60,000 bases of DNA from Polytrichum commune (GCA_950295325.1 OX485806.1:37512001-37572000); one strand, 5' to 3'. Positions 10,846 to 22,310 are shown, counted from the first letter of the stretch. Made by a program: numbers and translations. The notes: generated by a model from the letters alone, not told the origin.

Positions 10846-12130
10846 ATAGCATGTAAGTTTGGCCGCTAGTTTTATTTTATTTTAAATACAAGCTGTCACC
10901 GAATGACTTGGGAGGATCTTCAAAGACCGTGAATTAAGGTAATCGCACATATTATTTACCGACAACTTAACCCTTCAAAGCCCAACGAACAGATTCAACG
11001 TATGACCTATATACACGAGTCCCTCACCAAGTATTGTTAATATTTTATATGTATGTATGCTAGTGTCGAAGATATTTTATTTGTTGATTAGCTTGTTGGA
11101 TTAACCTTTAGGCCATTGCTCCATAATGACACCATAACGTTAACATTATTAAGAGCCTGACCACCTATCCCCACAAAATCATCCTATTTATGGACTAAAA
11201 CATAGTCCACAAATTGTCCACATTTGGTAACATAGCAATTAAAACGTCAAGAGCCTTAGAGACACATCAAGTAGCTCCCTTTTAGAAATTGAATTGAATG
11301 TTGAAAAAACCTTCATGCCCTAGTCTTTGGTGTATTGTGTCAGCCAACTTGCCGCATTAGTCAAGCCCCTTGATGGCTCTCGCCATGGTAACTCACCATC
11401 ACCACCCCACTGGTGGTGGTGGTGGTGGTGGTGGCGGCGGCGGCGGTAGTGTTAAGGTCACATCTACAGACCCACAAAAGACAGATAAGTGATCTAGAAG
11501 TCGTAGTTAGGATACTTAAGCACCACATACAAAGAGTTGGAAAACCAAATGGGAGCCAGGATCACAATGCTGAAGCTCCAGTGCTTCTGGAATCTTCACC
11601 TGTTTAGGCCCCTTTATCCTAGGAGGCTGAGTTTCAAATTGAGCACTTTTTAGTGGGCTTATAATGCTTAGATTAGAGACACCTTGACGGATCCCATGTA
11701 GATCGACAAGGACAAGATTTTGGTCAAAATCCTAAGCTACCTCATGGAGGCTGCTTAAAGAATGTTGAGAGTCTGAGTTTTCATGTTGTGGGCGCCAAGT
11801 CAATGGGCTTTCAAGCAAGCATTATTTGGCTTATCATGAAGTCTCCTTTCGTTTGTATCATTCCCCCTTGATATCTCACTTTGGGCATGGCTTGCTCCAC
11901 TCTACACTTGTTCAAACTGTTGAGAACTCTAGGATTGCTCAAGCTGTCAATAGTTTGAGCTTTGGTTGAAAGGTTATGAAACTCCTCAAAATTGCAAATT
12001 CACAGAATTACCATCCACATTATAACAAACCAAGAAACTGCAATACCAGGAAACCATTCTCCAACGACATTCTCGGTGCACAACAACCTCAAACACATTG
12101 ATTACACCACTAGAGTGCCAATTGTGACCT
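10846..12130. other. Intergenic with a GGT/GGC microsatellite
   Basis: No gene was recognised. A trinucleotide run of GGT then GGC occupies about 11412-11448. Confidence 0.5.
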
Positions 12131-12141
12131 GGCCCATAAAG

Positions 12142-12147
12142 TTTATT
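12142..12147 (-). promoter_or_regulatory. Candidate poly(A) signal AATAAA
   Basis: AATAAA on the minus strand lies about eight bases after the TAG stop of the GUB_WAK-type reading frame, a position consistent with its 3' end. Confidence 0.4.
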
Positions 12148-12154
12148 TTACAAA

Positions 12155-12940
12155 CTAAAGAACGATGAAGAGTATGATAACCACCCCCATAACCACCTCC
12201 TTATGACAATCAAGAATCAGACAGATGCTCTTTGCCAGGTTCGGTTGAGCGCAACATAGTGCAGTACAGACAAATAAATTTTTTAACCCGAACCAAAAAG
12301 AACAATAAGAACAGATGATATGATAGATGAGGTTCTGGAACATACTTGAAGAACTCCCCTGCCATGCAAGCTGTATAGTGGTGTTCTCTTGAGACAGGTT
12401 GCAACTGTGATTTCCGTACTGTCCTGGTTGGAAAGGGCAACTATACCTGCCATAGGGGTTGGGGCACCTTGAGCTTAAAGGGAAACTAGTGTTTGGAGAG
12501 CATTTCGCGGATATGCTCGTATTGCACTCCAAGAGCAAGCTCGATTTTCCAGATATGTTGGTCACGTTGAGGCCGCCGAATTCATTTGGGTTGAACGATT
12601 GGCACAAGGAGTTCCCCACGGGCACGACAGCCAGGGTTTGACTTGTGTAGTTGATATTCAGGACTTGGTACGAGGAGTCAGAAGATGATGTTGTGATGTT
12701 GAGATACAATGTTGCGTTGAGGCAAACAAACAGGAGCTCGGTGAAATTTGTGTAGCACCCATTGTTGGTGTTGGCGGCATCTCCCACGAGACGGAATGGG
12801 TATTTGATCAACGTAGCGTTACTGGGACCGCAACCTGTGCCTGGGCAGTAGCCACTCGCTTCTGATGCATGGCATGCTTCTGTGATGGCTGCCACCACAA
12901 ACACTCCGCACCATAACCTTATCATAGAGAAATTACCCAT
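12155..12940 (-). CDS. GUB_WAK-type cell-wall-binding ectodomain protein (first exon or short form)
   Basis: The reading frame gives 261 residues. Residues 1-26 look like a signal peptide (MIRLWCGVFVVAAITEACHA). Residues 32-107 fit the galacturonan-binding GUB_WAK pattern of plant wall-associated and LRK10-like kinases: C-x4-CG, then IKYPFRLVG, a paired GC, ELLFVCLNATLYLN, and YQVLNINYTSQTLAVV. A second Cys-rich part (C139 to C180, with SSRCPNPYGRYSCPF) resembles the domain that follows it in such proteins. Many N-x-S/T sites suit a secreted protein. After residue 198 the DNA reads A/GTATGT, an excellent splice donor at 12345, so the true exon may end at 12346. The 60 codons beyond it would then be intron. 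If unspliced, the protein ends in a hydrophobic tail (VVMGVVIILFIVL) that could anchor it. No kinase domain is present in the window. Confidence 0.7.
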   Translation of the reverse strand: MGNFSMIRLWCGVFVVAAITEACHASEASGYCPGTGCGPSNATLIKYPFRLVGDAANTNNGCYTNFTELLFVCLNATLYLNITTSSSDSSYQVLNINYTSQTLAVVPVGNSLCQSFNPNEFGGLNVTNISGKSSLLLECNTSISAKCSPNTSFPLSSRCPNPYGRYSCPFQPGQYGNHSCNLSQENTTIQLAWQGSSSSMFQNLIYHIICSYCSFWFGLKNLFVCTALCCAQPNLAKSICLILDCHKEVVMGVVIILFIVL

Positions 12941-13043
12941 GAGGGCTTAAGCGGCAGATTGATACCAATATGATGCCAGAAACCAGAAACCAGAAACCAG
13001 AAACTATAAACTATAAACTAGAATTTGGGATAACTTGAAGGCA

Positions 13044-13520
13044 ATTCAGTGTCCGAAGGTTACTCCTCCAAGATGATGCGCCACATGGACATTACCATCT
13101 GAGGTTTTGAGAAATGTGGTAAGGTTGAAAGAAATGGAAGCTAGCTCTGGGTCAATATGGCTTGTGTCTCTCTAAGTTTAGTCCCAAAGGATGTGCACAC
13201 ATAAGCTAATCTCGGTTGCAGATTCTGCACCAATTGCTAGAAAGAAAGTTGAGGGTTCTGTCACCGATCCAGGATTATCTTCATAGCAATTCAGTGAACG
13301 AAGGTTACATCTCGAAGATGGTGCCCCACGTGGACATTACCCATCTGAAGTTTTCAAAAATGCGGTAAGGTTAAGAGAAATGGGAGCTAGCCCTTGGTCA
13401 ATACGGCCTGTGACTCCCTAAGTTTAGTTCCAAAGGATGTACGTGCATGCATGTATGCGTACACATAAGCACCAAATGCTAGAAAGAAAGAAAGTTGAGC
13501 GTTCTGTCACCGATCGAAGG
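13044..13520. repeat. Two diverged tandem units of about 240 bp
   Basis: The block GCAATTCAGTG...CGAAGGTTAC to GTTCTGTCACCGATC occurs at about 13042-13285 and again at about 13286-13520. Matching words include CACATGGACATTACC / CACGTGGACATTACC and AGTTTAGTCCCAAAGGATGT. No coding content was seen. Confidence 0.7.
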
Positions 13521-14189
13521 TTACTTTAGATCCTTCCCCCTTTAGTTTTTATAATAGGTTAGGGGATAGTGAAAGCTCGACCAGGTTGCAATCTTATCAC
13601 CAGACTGCTCCGGAGCACTTGACCTACAAAGTTACCCTTCCACAGTAACCCTTGCAAACAAACCTTCCAAACCCCCGTTTCAAACCTTCAAATCTGCAAT
13701 TCCTTTTCTGGTGCCAGAGCGAGGCGCTATGAAGAGGTCATCTCATCTCATCTCCGAACAGCAAACTACTAAGAAAATCGTATGGAGTCGCACATCATCA
13801 CCCATCATGCCGCCCATGAATCTGCCATGCATCGTCATCAGCACGCACCAAACCACTATCCCCACACATGCTGATCATCGCCTTCACTCTCAAACCTCAA
13901 ACCTCAAATCTCAAAACTCAAAACCCAAAATTCATCCAAACCCCTTTCCCTTCTGGAAGGGAAGGAAAGGAAGGGGCCTGCAAGTGCAGACCATGGACAG
14001 TGGGCCTGGACACCAAAGTCAAAGCAGGAATCGGGTGGCATTTACTGAAAGTGAGGGAGGGAGACTCCAGAGTCCAGATTCCACACCCCAGAGCCAGGAA
14101 TTGAAGGGACTGGATCATCAGATCATTACAAGATCATTAGACCACCATCGGCACTAATAAGTTTATTCAATTAAGTAAAGTACAGTAGT
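13521..14189. other. Intergenic, no gene recognised
   Basis: A 148-codon open frame at 13711-14157 is composed of low-complexity Ser/Pro/Gln/His and resembles nothing; I do not call it. Confidence 0.4.
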
Positions 14190-14750
14190 ACTCACCTTAA
14201 TTACATTGTATCATAAGGAGGTAGATCTCCTATTGCCTCCTGGAGTCTGCCATCACTGATGAATCTGTCTCTCTGTGACCGACCTGCCTGCCTGTCTGTC
14301 TGTCTGTCTGTCTGTCCGAGTTATGATAATTTTTTTATGGTAAGTCTTTACGGTGTCTCATGCGCACAGGAGAGAGGAAGGCTCCGACCTGCCTTTGCCT
14401 TTGACGACGATCATCGATCGGTGGCCTGTTTTCCTGATTGAATTGCGAATATGAGACCATCTACCGAGTACTCACCTTAATTACATTGTATCATAAGGAG
14501 GTAGGTCTCCTATTGCCTGCTGGAGTCTGCCATCACTGATGAATCTGTCTCTCTGTGACCGACCTGCCTGCCTGTCTGTCTGTCTGTCTGTCTGTCCGAG
14601 TTATGATAAATTTTTTATGGTAAGTCTTTACGGTGTCTCATGTGCACAGGAGAGAGGAAGGCTCCGACCTGCCTTTGCCTTTGACGACGATCATCGATCG
14701 GTGGCCTGTTTTCCTGATTGAATTGCGAATATGAGACCATCTACCGAGTA
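14190..14750. repeat. Recent 280-bp tandem duplication with CTGT microsatellite
   Basis: Two nearly identical units (about 14190-14469 and 14470-14750) start at TACTCACCTTAATTACATTG and end at ACCATCTACCGAG. Each includes a CTGC/CTGT tetranucleotide run at about 14284-14316 and 14564-14596. Only a handful of differences were seen, so the duplication is young. Confidence 0.85.
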
Positions 14751-14891
14751 GGTAGCTAAGTTGGAGAGGGGACTGACTGTATTGGGAGGCTTTGTCCATT
14801 TGTGCAACCTGGGCTTTGTTGGTGGGAACTGGGAAGGATTCTTCTTGCGGAATAATTGAATTGGGGGAGGGGGGGGGGGGGGGGGGGAGTC

Positions 14892-15389
14892 CACGGGTAG
14901 ATCACTTAGTGCATTTTAAAAACGATGTGCGGCATAATATAGAGAATATTAAAATCATTTGAAATAAAAATTATAAAGGAATTCCAAATAATGAAGGGGC
15001 CATTAAATGTAGACAATCCCATTATAAGTAAGTTAGATGGACATAAAACGTGGGCCATTATTTTTTTGTAAAATTAATATAGGGGCTGAAGATATAGATC
15101 CTAGAAGGTATGTTTAGTATGGTATGTAAATGGGTTTAGGACTCACGGGGATGGATGATGATTGGGATTTATGTCTGTCCAAAAATGGCTTAAAAGGAAT
15201 ATAGAGTACAAAAAATTGCAGTGACTTGGACAATATAAGTAATGGAAGGGTGCAAACAAATGGGCCATTTTTTAAATTTAAGTAATTATAGGGAGGCTTT
15301 GATTCAACCCTTGAAGGTAAATAGCCCCAGAACAAAAAAACCCCAGCCGCATGTGGTGCACAAAAATGCCTTAGAGTGATCTACCCGTG
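14892..15389. mobile_element. hAT-like MITE (498 bp), 8-bp target duplication
   Basis: The inverted termini are CACGGGTAGATCACT at 14892 and its complement ending at 15389. They are followed by weaker pairing of GCATTTT. GGGGAGTC directly flanks both sides (14884-14891, 15390-15397). An eight-base duplication and CA...TG ends suit the hAT superfamily. No coding capacity. The neighbouring G tract makes the duplication slightly less certain. Confidence 0.7.
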
Positions 15390-15537
15390 GGGGAGTCCCT
15401 TCATTCGGGGGCAATAATTCTACGGGTTGCCGAATTTGATATAGTGTGAATGAGGAGTCTATGGATGTTGGAGAGAAAGAGAAAGAGAAAGAGAGAGAGA
15501 CTTTGTGTGCACAAGGCTTAACCCTTTATTTGCCTAA

Positions 15538-16406
15538 TGCCCCCTCCCCACCTGACTTTAGCGAAGCCTAAAAGTTGGTTTTAAAAAACACGACCTCCAC
15601 ACCATCGACATTATCTAGTGCCGAGCCTAGTTGGCAAATGATGTGGCATGGTTTAAAAGTGGAGGTTTTAAGCCCCAAGTACCGACCCTCTTATCGGTAC
15701 CTAGACATGAGGCAAGAATATAGGACTTTTATAAATGTCGTCTCCCGTCCTTGTGATTGGTTGTTTTTTAGTCTTAGCTATGAGGGCACGAGGAGCTCCA
15801 TTAACGAAAACCGATGGTAAGATAGGTGAGTAGTAAGGGATTTGGGGATGGGACAAAAACTATCCAACATTTATTGCTTGGTAGATAAAACCCTGAACAT
15901 GTGTGAAAGCTACTCTCGGGGGGGGGGGGGGCAGTGTGTTAAAAAGTTAAGGATATAGGTGCGAACAACCACTATTTTATAGCGGGGTATTACTTTCAAT
16001 TTTTTTCTTTTCACATGCTATCATTATGTAATTTGCTACTTTGGGCTAATAGAAAAATGGCTTGCATTACTTATAATTCCAAATTACCTATTATTCCATA
16101 CCCTATAGTACTTTAAAGATGTCCAGTGCCATTTTTGATACCCTATATTACTCTTAAGTTCATTTATAATTTTTTGCCCCCATGTTCTTAAAATACCCTA
16201 TCATTTGTTCGCACGTATATTGCTACTCCAACCAATGACTACCCCCCCCCTGAAAAACTACTTAACTAAAACTACTCAAAAATCTCCGGAGCAAGTTCTT
16301 GTAGGTGCATTGGGATGGCCGGATGCCTCCGCTATAACCGAGGGAGCTTTACCCGGGTTTTAGGAAAGACTTTGGTTATTTGGTAAAGTCAGGTGGGGAG
16401 GGGGCA
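15538..16406. mobile_element. TIR element with TGCCCCC ends, long form (869 bp)
   Basis: The termini TGCCCCCTCCCCACCTGACT at 15538 and its complement ending at 16406 pair over about 23 bases. The left 400 bases and the right 160 bases are matched in inverted orientation by the shorter element at 18523-19043. The extra central 300 bases (about 15919-16250) carry their own inverted words GTGCGAACAA / TTGTTCGCAC and G or C tracts at the junctions, suggesting a nested insertion. No transposase was seen. Confidence 0.65.
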
Positions 16407-17100
16407 GAGTTCTGGAAGTTTTTGAAGCCTTAGTGGCTAATTGCCGGTAGTTGCTACGAAGGGTTGGATTTTTTCCAATTTACATCGGCAAGAGCCGGTC
16501 TTTTGTAAATCAATTGGCCAATTGCCTATATTTTCATATTTTCATTGGCCAATATCCGATTAAATGGAATTCATATCGGCACTAATTGTTTAAAAAATGT
16601 ATGAAAAGTTATTAGAAATCATTTCATAGTACAAAATCTTGAATAAGTGAAAAGAAAGGCATGTTCAAAACTTTAAATTTGAAAAGTTAATATCCTTGGC
16701 AGGAATTGAACCTAGCAATACCTTCACCGCTTGAAGGCCAAGGGTCCCCCAATTCTTCACAGAAGCAATTGGATTTGGTCATGGAAAGGTTGCATAATTC
16801 GAAAAATTTAAGGTTTAGGGTACTTCCTCAAGTGCATCATCAGATGCCCCAAACAAATAGCGCTCTGGATGCTTCCGGCTGAAATCCAGTAACTCACAAG
16901 AAGAATTGGCTACATTTCCGGGACATTTTTTGGTCCATTGGCTAATTGCTGGAGGATTGAAATTACGGTCGGATTGCCATCCGATGATTGGAAATTTGGA
17001 CCGGCCATGAGGGGAAATCCATCGGCTGATAATGAACTAGCCGTCGGTTTTCCCCGAACATAGGTTAGCATGTGAGTGATTAAGGGGGTTCCGTTGTCAA
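16407..17100. other. Intergenic, no gene
   Basis: No coding sequence is supported. The stretch contains several degenerate copies of the words TTGGCCAAT and ATCGGC, plus the tRNA-like relic annotated separately. Confidence 0.4.
16688..16745 (-). ncRNA. tRNA-like relic, possibly SINE head
   Basis: On the minus strand TGGCCTTCAAGCGG resembles an A box, and GGTTCAATTCCTGCC about 20 bases later resembles a B box (GGTTCRANNCC). The 5' acceptor half is not recognisable, so this is at best a decayed tRNA-derived sequence. Confidence 0.3.
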
Positions 17101-17181
17101 GTCTGTTGACTCCATTTCCATCATCATGGAGAGCATCCTGTAGTTCCAAAACAAGCCTTACTTTGCCGGCAACTACGCCCC

Positions 17182-17355
17182 ATGGCCTTCTTGAGTGTAT
17201 GTAGTTTCTCAAGGATATTAAGCAAGAGGACATGTTTCACCTTCTTGTTGTTCGTGGCAGTGGCCCTGTTAAACTCCAACGCTGTGGAGGCATCTCGCGA
17301 TTTGACCATAACAGCATAAGGGCATTTTCCCGGTCTCACCCATTCTTGGTGTGTG
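17182..17355 (+). pseudogene. 5' fragment of the membrane protein family
   Basis: From the ATG at 17182 the frame reads MAFLSVCSFSRILSKRTCFT, continues through the signal peptide to SRDLTITA, and stops at 17317-17319. Residual homology (GVWND) continues to about 17355 after a shift. It then jumps into a dispersed repeat (ACACTTCTTATGAACAAGTG). Upstream homology with the other copies extends back to about 17070. Only the secretion-signal exon and promoter-proximal DNA survive, so it is a truncated copy. Confidence 0.75.
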
Positions 17356-17399
17356 GAACGACACTTCTTATGAACAAGTGAACAAATATTGTCATGGAT

Positions 17400-18239
17400 G
17401 ATGGGTGAGTTCATCCATTAGCCAAAACCCTACCTTCCCCATGGCAGCAATTGGTGATGAAATATTGTCATGGATGATTGAAATTTGGATGAAAAGTCAC
17501 TTGGTAAGTGATAGGAATTGCAACACTGTAAATCTTTAATCCCCTAAAAACTTACGAGGAATGACAAATAATGTTGGGTTAACATTTAGTGTTGGTGACG
17601 CTATACTGCAGTTTACAATTAGTATGGAGCAAGATGATTAGAATTGGTGACACTAAATATGATATTTTGTGTACTTTGAAAAGCTTCCAGAAAGTCGTTG
17701 ACTACACCTATATTCTACGCTCTAACAATGCATCTTACCTAAATACTTACTAATCATAACAATTCATCACAACATACTATTAGGAGAGCCCATGTAGGTT
17801 GAGCTATGAATTAAGGTTTGAGGCATCTATAACCGATAAAATAAAAGAGTTTGCTTGTGTATAGGAGGAGTAATAGCAAGGAATTATATCTCTTGCGAAG
17901 AGAAACAAACTCTAAGAGGAATGCAAATTTTATTAGAAAAAATCATGAGTATGGAAAATGCTACACATTTTGAGGTTCTAGGTTAATCCATAACCACTCA
18001 TCTCAATGTTACTCCTTCACTACGGCACTTGCCAAAACCCTTATAAGGGTCATTAATCACAAGTTGCCACCACATAAACATTAACTTTGTTCGCCTAAGA
18101 AGAATAAGTCTCACATGTGTCTGCATTACATGTCCCTAGTGAGTGATTAAATGGACATGGTTGACTATGGATGCCTCAACCTTATATAATTTGGAAAAGG
18201 TGTTCATAGGATGCACCTCTTGTGTTCCAACATAAGAAA
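17400..18239. other. No gene; dispersed repeat shared with 25100-25480
   Basis: About 17450-17700 matches 25100-25330 in inverted orientation, with TAAATATGATATTTTGTGTA- and ACTTGGTAAGTGATAG-type words. Weaker matches lie in 19340-19560, 21670-21800, 58250-58390 and 58700-58920. The rest of the stretch is featureless. Confidence 0.5.
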
Positions 18240-18522
18240 GGAGAAGGTGTTCATGAGGGTGTTCGGGCCGATTGCAAGTACAAACTTGCATATAAATTAT
18301 TTTGCCAAACTCAAACCGTGACAATGTTGGGACAAATTCAACTCTAGAATAGTAGTAACACCCTTGACCCACAACAAAGATGCATATACTTGCCATCTAT
18401 TGTACATGGAGGATCGCTGCTTTCCGTGTGCAACCGGAAAAACGATTCTGCCGTGGGAAAAAAAAGCCTAGTAGCCCCTCCCACGCAGTACTATAGTGAA
18501 TTGTCATTCCTAAGCTAACCTA

Positions 18523-19043
18523 TGCCCCCTTCCCACCTGACTTTAGTTTAGACCCAAAGTATTTCTTAAAAACTGGGTAAAGCTCCCTCAGTTATAGCGG
18601 AGGCATCCGACTATCCTAATGCACCTACAAGAACTTGCTCCGGAGATTTTTAAGTAGGTTTTAGTTAAGTAGCTTTCACACATGTTCATTGTTTTATCTA
18701 CCAAGCAATGAATGTTGGGTAGTTTTTGTCCCATCCCCAAATGCCTTACTACTCACCTATCTTACCATCGGTTTTTGTTAATGAAGCTCCTCGTGCCCTC
18801 ATAGCTAAGACTAAAATGCAACCAATCACAAGGATGGGAGGCGACACTTTTAAAGCTCCTATATTCTTGCCTCATGTTTAGGTACCGATGGGAGGCTCGG
18901 TGGTTGAGGCTTAAAACCTCCACTTTTAAGCCATGCCACATCATTTGCCAACTAGGCTCGGCACTAGATAATGTCGATGGTGCGAAGGCCGGTTTGTTAG
19001 AACCAACTTTTACTCTTAGCTAAAGTCAGGTGGGAAGGGGGCA
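18523..19043. mobile_element. TIR element with TGCCCCC ends, short form (521 bp)
   Basis: The ends TGCCCCCTTCCCACCTGACT and the complement finishing at 19043 pair over about 24 bases, with weaker complementarity outside (CTAACCTA / TAGGTTAG). It is an internally deleted relative of 15538-16406 in opposite orientation. The duplicated arm at 59.3-59.4 kb lacks it, so it inserted or was gained after the duplication. The target duplication is unclear (possibly TA or TWA). Confidence 0.65.
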
Positions 19044-19904
19044 TTAGGTTAGGATTGAAAAAGGAGCTTTGAGAAGTTTACAGCAAGAGTATAAAGGAGA
19101 AAAAGGATAAAGTCATCTGGATGAATGCATAGGGCCCTGCAGTTAGATAAGAGCAAAGACGGTATACTAGACCAATGCACGTCATCCAGAGCTAACTAGC
19201 AGAGACGGATGAATGCTTAGCATCCACCTTATGTCACAAAGAGACTCAACAGATGAGGGGAAGAAATGGATGAAAGTTTGTGAGATGAGCATCATTTATC
19301 TTGCCTTGAACAGCAATATTTAGTGTCATGTGGTATTTTATGTCATTGGGTAACTTTCTGATGACACTTATTATGAATAAGTTTACAAATATTGTCATTC
19401 CAACTTACTTTCAGTTCATCCACTTTTGGTGTATTTTTGCATCCGAACGTTCTGTAATGAAATATTCTCATGGATGATTAAAAGTTGGTAGAAAAAACCA
19501 CTTAGTGAGTGATAGTAAATTTCAACATTGTATATCTAAAATGTCCAAAAAAACATTCACAAGAAATGAGAAAGAAAGAAAGAATACTCTGTTGTTGTCA
19601 CCGGCGTGAATTACAGTGGTGCTTTATTTTCGAGTTGGTCTTAATCTATAAGAATCCCGAAACATGTAATTCAAGAATTAGGGAGCCCCCCACAATTACT
19701 CTCTCCGGTCAAAGGTAAACACTTTAAATGGCCCATGGACAAGCTAGTTGGGACCTATTTGTCCCCCAATGGCAAGCCCCTAGGTTCCCACATGGTTAGT
19801 TGAAAATATACCCCCACTACGATTGGGTGGATCGTAGATGGTAGGGTGGTGTTACGAAGTTCACCCTTCCGATTACTACTATTCTAACCTTAATACGCGA
19901 CTTG

Positions 19905-21599
19905 TGTGAGACCAAATCCACCACCCTTAAGCGTCCTAGTCCGGGTGATGACTTTGAGAATCACATTTATCTATCACAACATGGAACCATATGCAAGGTG
20001 ATTTTCATGTTTAAATGAACATGCATTGTCTCACTCATTGTACTTTATTAATGTTGGCCTCTTGGCTTGTGCTAGAGTTGGCTTTCTCAAGAGTCCAACC
20101 CGCGGCTTTAGCCGCACGTGCCCTCAATGATTTTCCCCTTGCATACTTTGACCCAACCTCCTTTGTCTTCCCCTCGCGGAAGTCCTCCACCTTCTCCATT
20201 ACTTGTGCACTTGATTTATTTAATAGAGAGGATACAAGCGTTAAAAAACGCTATTTCCCATAATCAATCCTAAGTGCAATTACTTATGAAACCCACACGT
20301 GCCTCCACCTAACCTAATGTGGCCAACTACTTAATATTTATAAACTAATATAGTCTATAAACTAATGTAATAATATAAACTAATCAGTCTCAGCCGCAGC
20401 TAACCAGCTACCCAAAATACAGTCCCGGCCACAGCTAACCAGCTGCCTCCAATGCAATCACAACCACAGCTAACCAGCTGCCTCCAATGCAGTCGCAACC
20501 ACAGCTAACCAGCTGCCTCCAATGCAATCACAACCACAGCTAACCAGCTGCCTCCAATGCAGTCGCAACCACAGCTAACCAGCTGCCTCCAATGCAATCA
20601 CAACCACAGCTAACCAGCTGCCTCCAATGCAGTCGCAACCACAGCTAACCAGCTGCCTCCAATGCAATCACAACCACAGCTAACCAGCTGCCTCCAATGC
20701 AGTCGCAACCACAGCTAACCAGCTGCCTCCAATGCAATCACAACCACAGCTAACCAGCTGCCTCCTGATACAGTCCCGGCCACAGCTAACCAGCTGCCTC
20801 CAATGCAGTCGCAGCCGCAGTTAACCAGTTGCCTCTTGATACAGTCTCGGCCACAGCTAACCAGCTGCCTCCAATGCAATCACAACCACAGCTAACCAGC
20901 TGCCTCCTGATACAGTCTCCCCTAGCCGCTAATCGAGCATTTCCCTAAGTCTTTGTTTTCGATCCTTTACTAATGAATTAATCTAACCCACTAATTCCAC
21001 TAAATAACTACCTAATTCCCACATGTTGTCTCAAGCTCTAAGAGCTCACTCCACTTGAGAGGAATTGAGAGAGAGAACTTAACTAATTAAATTCACTAAA
21101 AACTAATGTCCTACACGCGTAGCTCAAGCTTTTAAGAGCTTGCTCCCTTGAGAGCGCTTGATGAAGAGAGAGAGAAATGAGAGAAAAAACACCTTAAGTA
21201 GCAAAGAGGGAGAGAGGGAGAGAGGGGGAAAGAGGTGAGGATAGGGTGAGAGGATTGGCACCTCCAATCACAATCCTTTAACCCTCTCCTCCAAAGTAGG
21301 GACTAATCCCCATCCACCAAGCTTCCTTCTTCCCAAACTACCAAGGTGGATCCAAAAGTGGGCATTTAACTCGCGGAGCTCACCTTGCTTCACCTTACCC
21401 CCCACTCACCTAATCAAGGCATCCTCTTATTGAAGTTAAACCTTGAAATTACTACACAACACATTCTAATGCCTAAACTTAAATCCATACCACACTTCAC
21501 TCTTTTTATGTTTTGTGAATAATCATAGCACATCAAAGTCACACTAAAATTGGTTTCGAAGACTTAATCACCACATGTGGGCACCATTTTGGGCTCACA
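19905..21599 (-). mobile_element. Solo-LTR-like element, copy 1 (1695 bp), TSD ACTTG
   Basis: The ends are TGTGAGACC and GGGCTCACA, that is TG...CA with a six-base inverted tip. ACTTG flanks both sides (19900-19904, 21600-21604). It is the reverse-orientation relative of 31511-33344. The duplicated locus at 58.4-58.5 kb has no element and reads through CTTGACCACAAGATTCCCAT, an empty site that supports insertion after the duplication. Five-base duplications and TG...CA suit an LTR retrotransposon. No internal gag-pol or second LTR is visible, so a solo LTR or a non-autonomous element is inferred. Confidence 0.8.
20395..20930. repeat. 35-bp tandem array inside the LTR-like element
   Basis: Units of 35 bases built on CACAGCTAACCAGCTGCCTC alternate in their last nine bases between AATCACAAC and AGTCGCAAC. 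This gives a 70-base higher-order period, and variant units with TGATACAGTC occur at the right side. Each unit contains the palindrome CAGCTG. The sister element carries a different array at the corresponding place. Confidence 0.8.
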
Positions 21600-22310
21600 A
21601 CTTGACCACAAGATTCCCATAGGATCCAGGTTAAGGCCTTGGGTTTAAAATTGCCCCTTTACGAGGAATGACACACAATCCTAGGTCTATATATAGTATT
21701 AGTGACACTATACACACGGTCTAGAATTAATATTTTGCACGACAAATAGAACTGGTGACACTTAATACAATACTTTAGTATACTGTCGGTACGTAAATTA
21801 AATAGTCCTACTAGGCTACTCCTATGTGCTACAATAATTTTCTAGAGGCATGGGCCGCAGAGAATGACTAGTTAGTATATATGCAGGAGGGATACGTGAG
21901 GTTGATCAAGTCAAGGATGCTCTTTGAGTGTTTTTGGTTGCTTGTCTTTGCCCCATTGTCACTTTTGCATAAGCGAGGATGATCTGCGCAGTGATGAAAG
22001 TAAAGTGATCTTGTGAGCGTCGACAGGAAGACTCTCGCGCACCATCATTTTTCATGAGAGTAGTGAGGAGATCGTAAAATTTGAGTTTGTAGTTTCCTTT
22101 GATCAGGTGCTCACTCAGGATGGCTTCCTCATTGTGAGCAAATTCCCTGTCGTCGGTATCAATCTGGGGCCACTTTTATCTTGGTCGTTGTTGATATGTG
22201 AGTGGTTGAGGGGGGTTCGGTTGTCAAGTCTGTTGACTCCATTTCCATCATCGTTGAGAGCATCCCGTAGTTCCAAAACAAGCTTTTTACTTTGCCCACA
22301 ACTGCGCCCC
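21600..22310. other. Upstream region of membrane-protein copy 2
   Basis: No separate gene. The stretch is collinear in inverted orientation with 57720-58440 upstream of copy 3, which makes it the shared promoter-containing region. An upstream in-frame ATG at 22107 would add 68 residues. In copy 3 the open frame upstream of its ATG is read differently, so the MAFLSV start is preferred. I cannot point to a TATA box with confidence. Confidence 0.5.

Noticed and set aside
13711-14157. 148-codon frame
   Set aside because: Low complexity with S/Q/H/P, overlapped by frames in other registers, no recognisable motif.
14259-14721. Paired 60-codon frames starting MNLSLCDRPACLSVCLSV
   Set aside because: They are the same frame in the two halves of a 280-bp tandem duplication containing a CTGT microsatellite; not a gene.
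22107-22310. 68-residue N-terminal extension of membrane-protein copy 2
   Set aside because: The signal peptide would become internal, and copies 1 and 3 start at MAFLSV. The extension lies in the shared upstream region.
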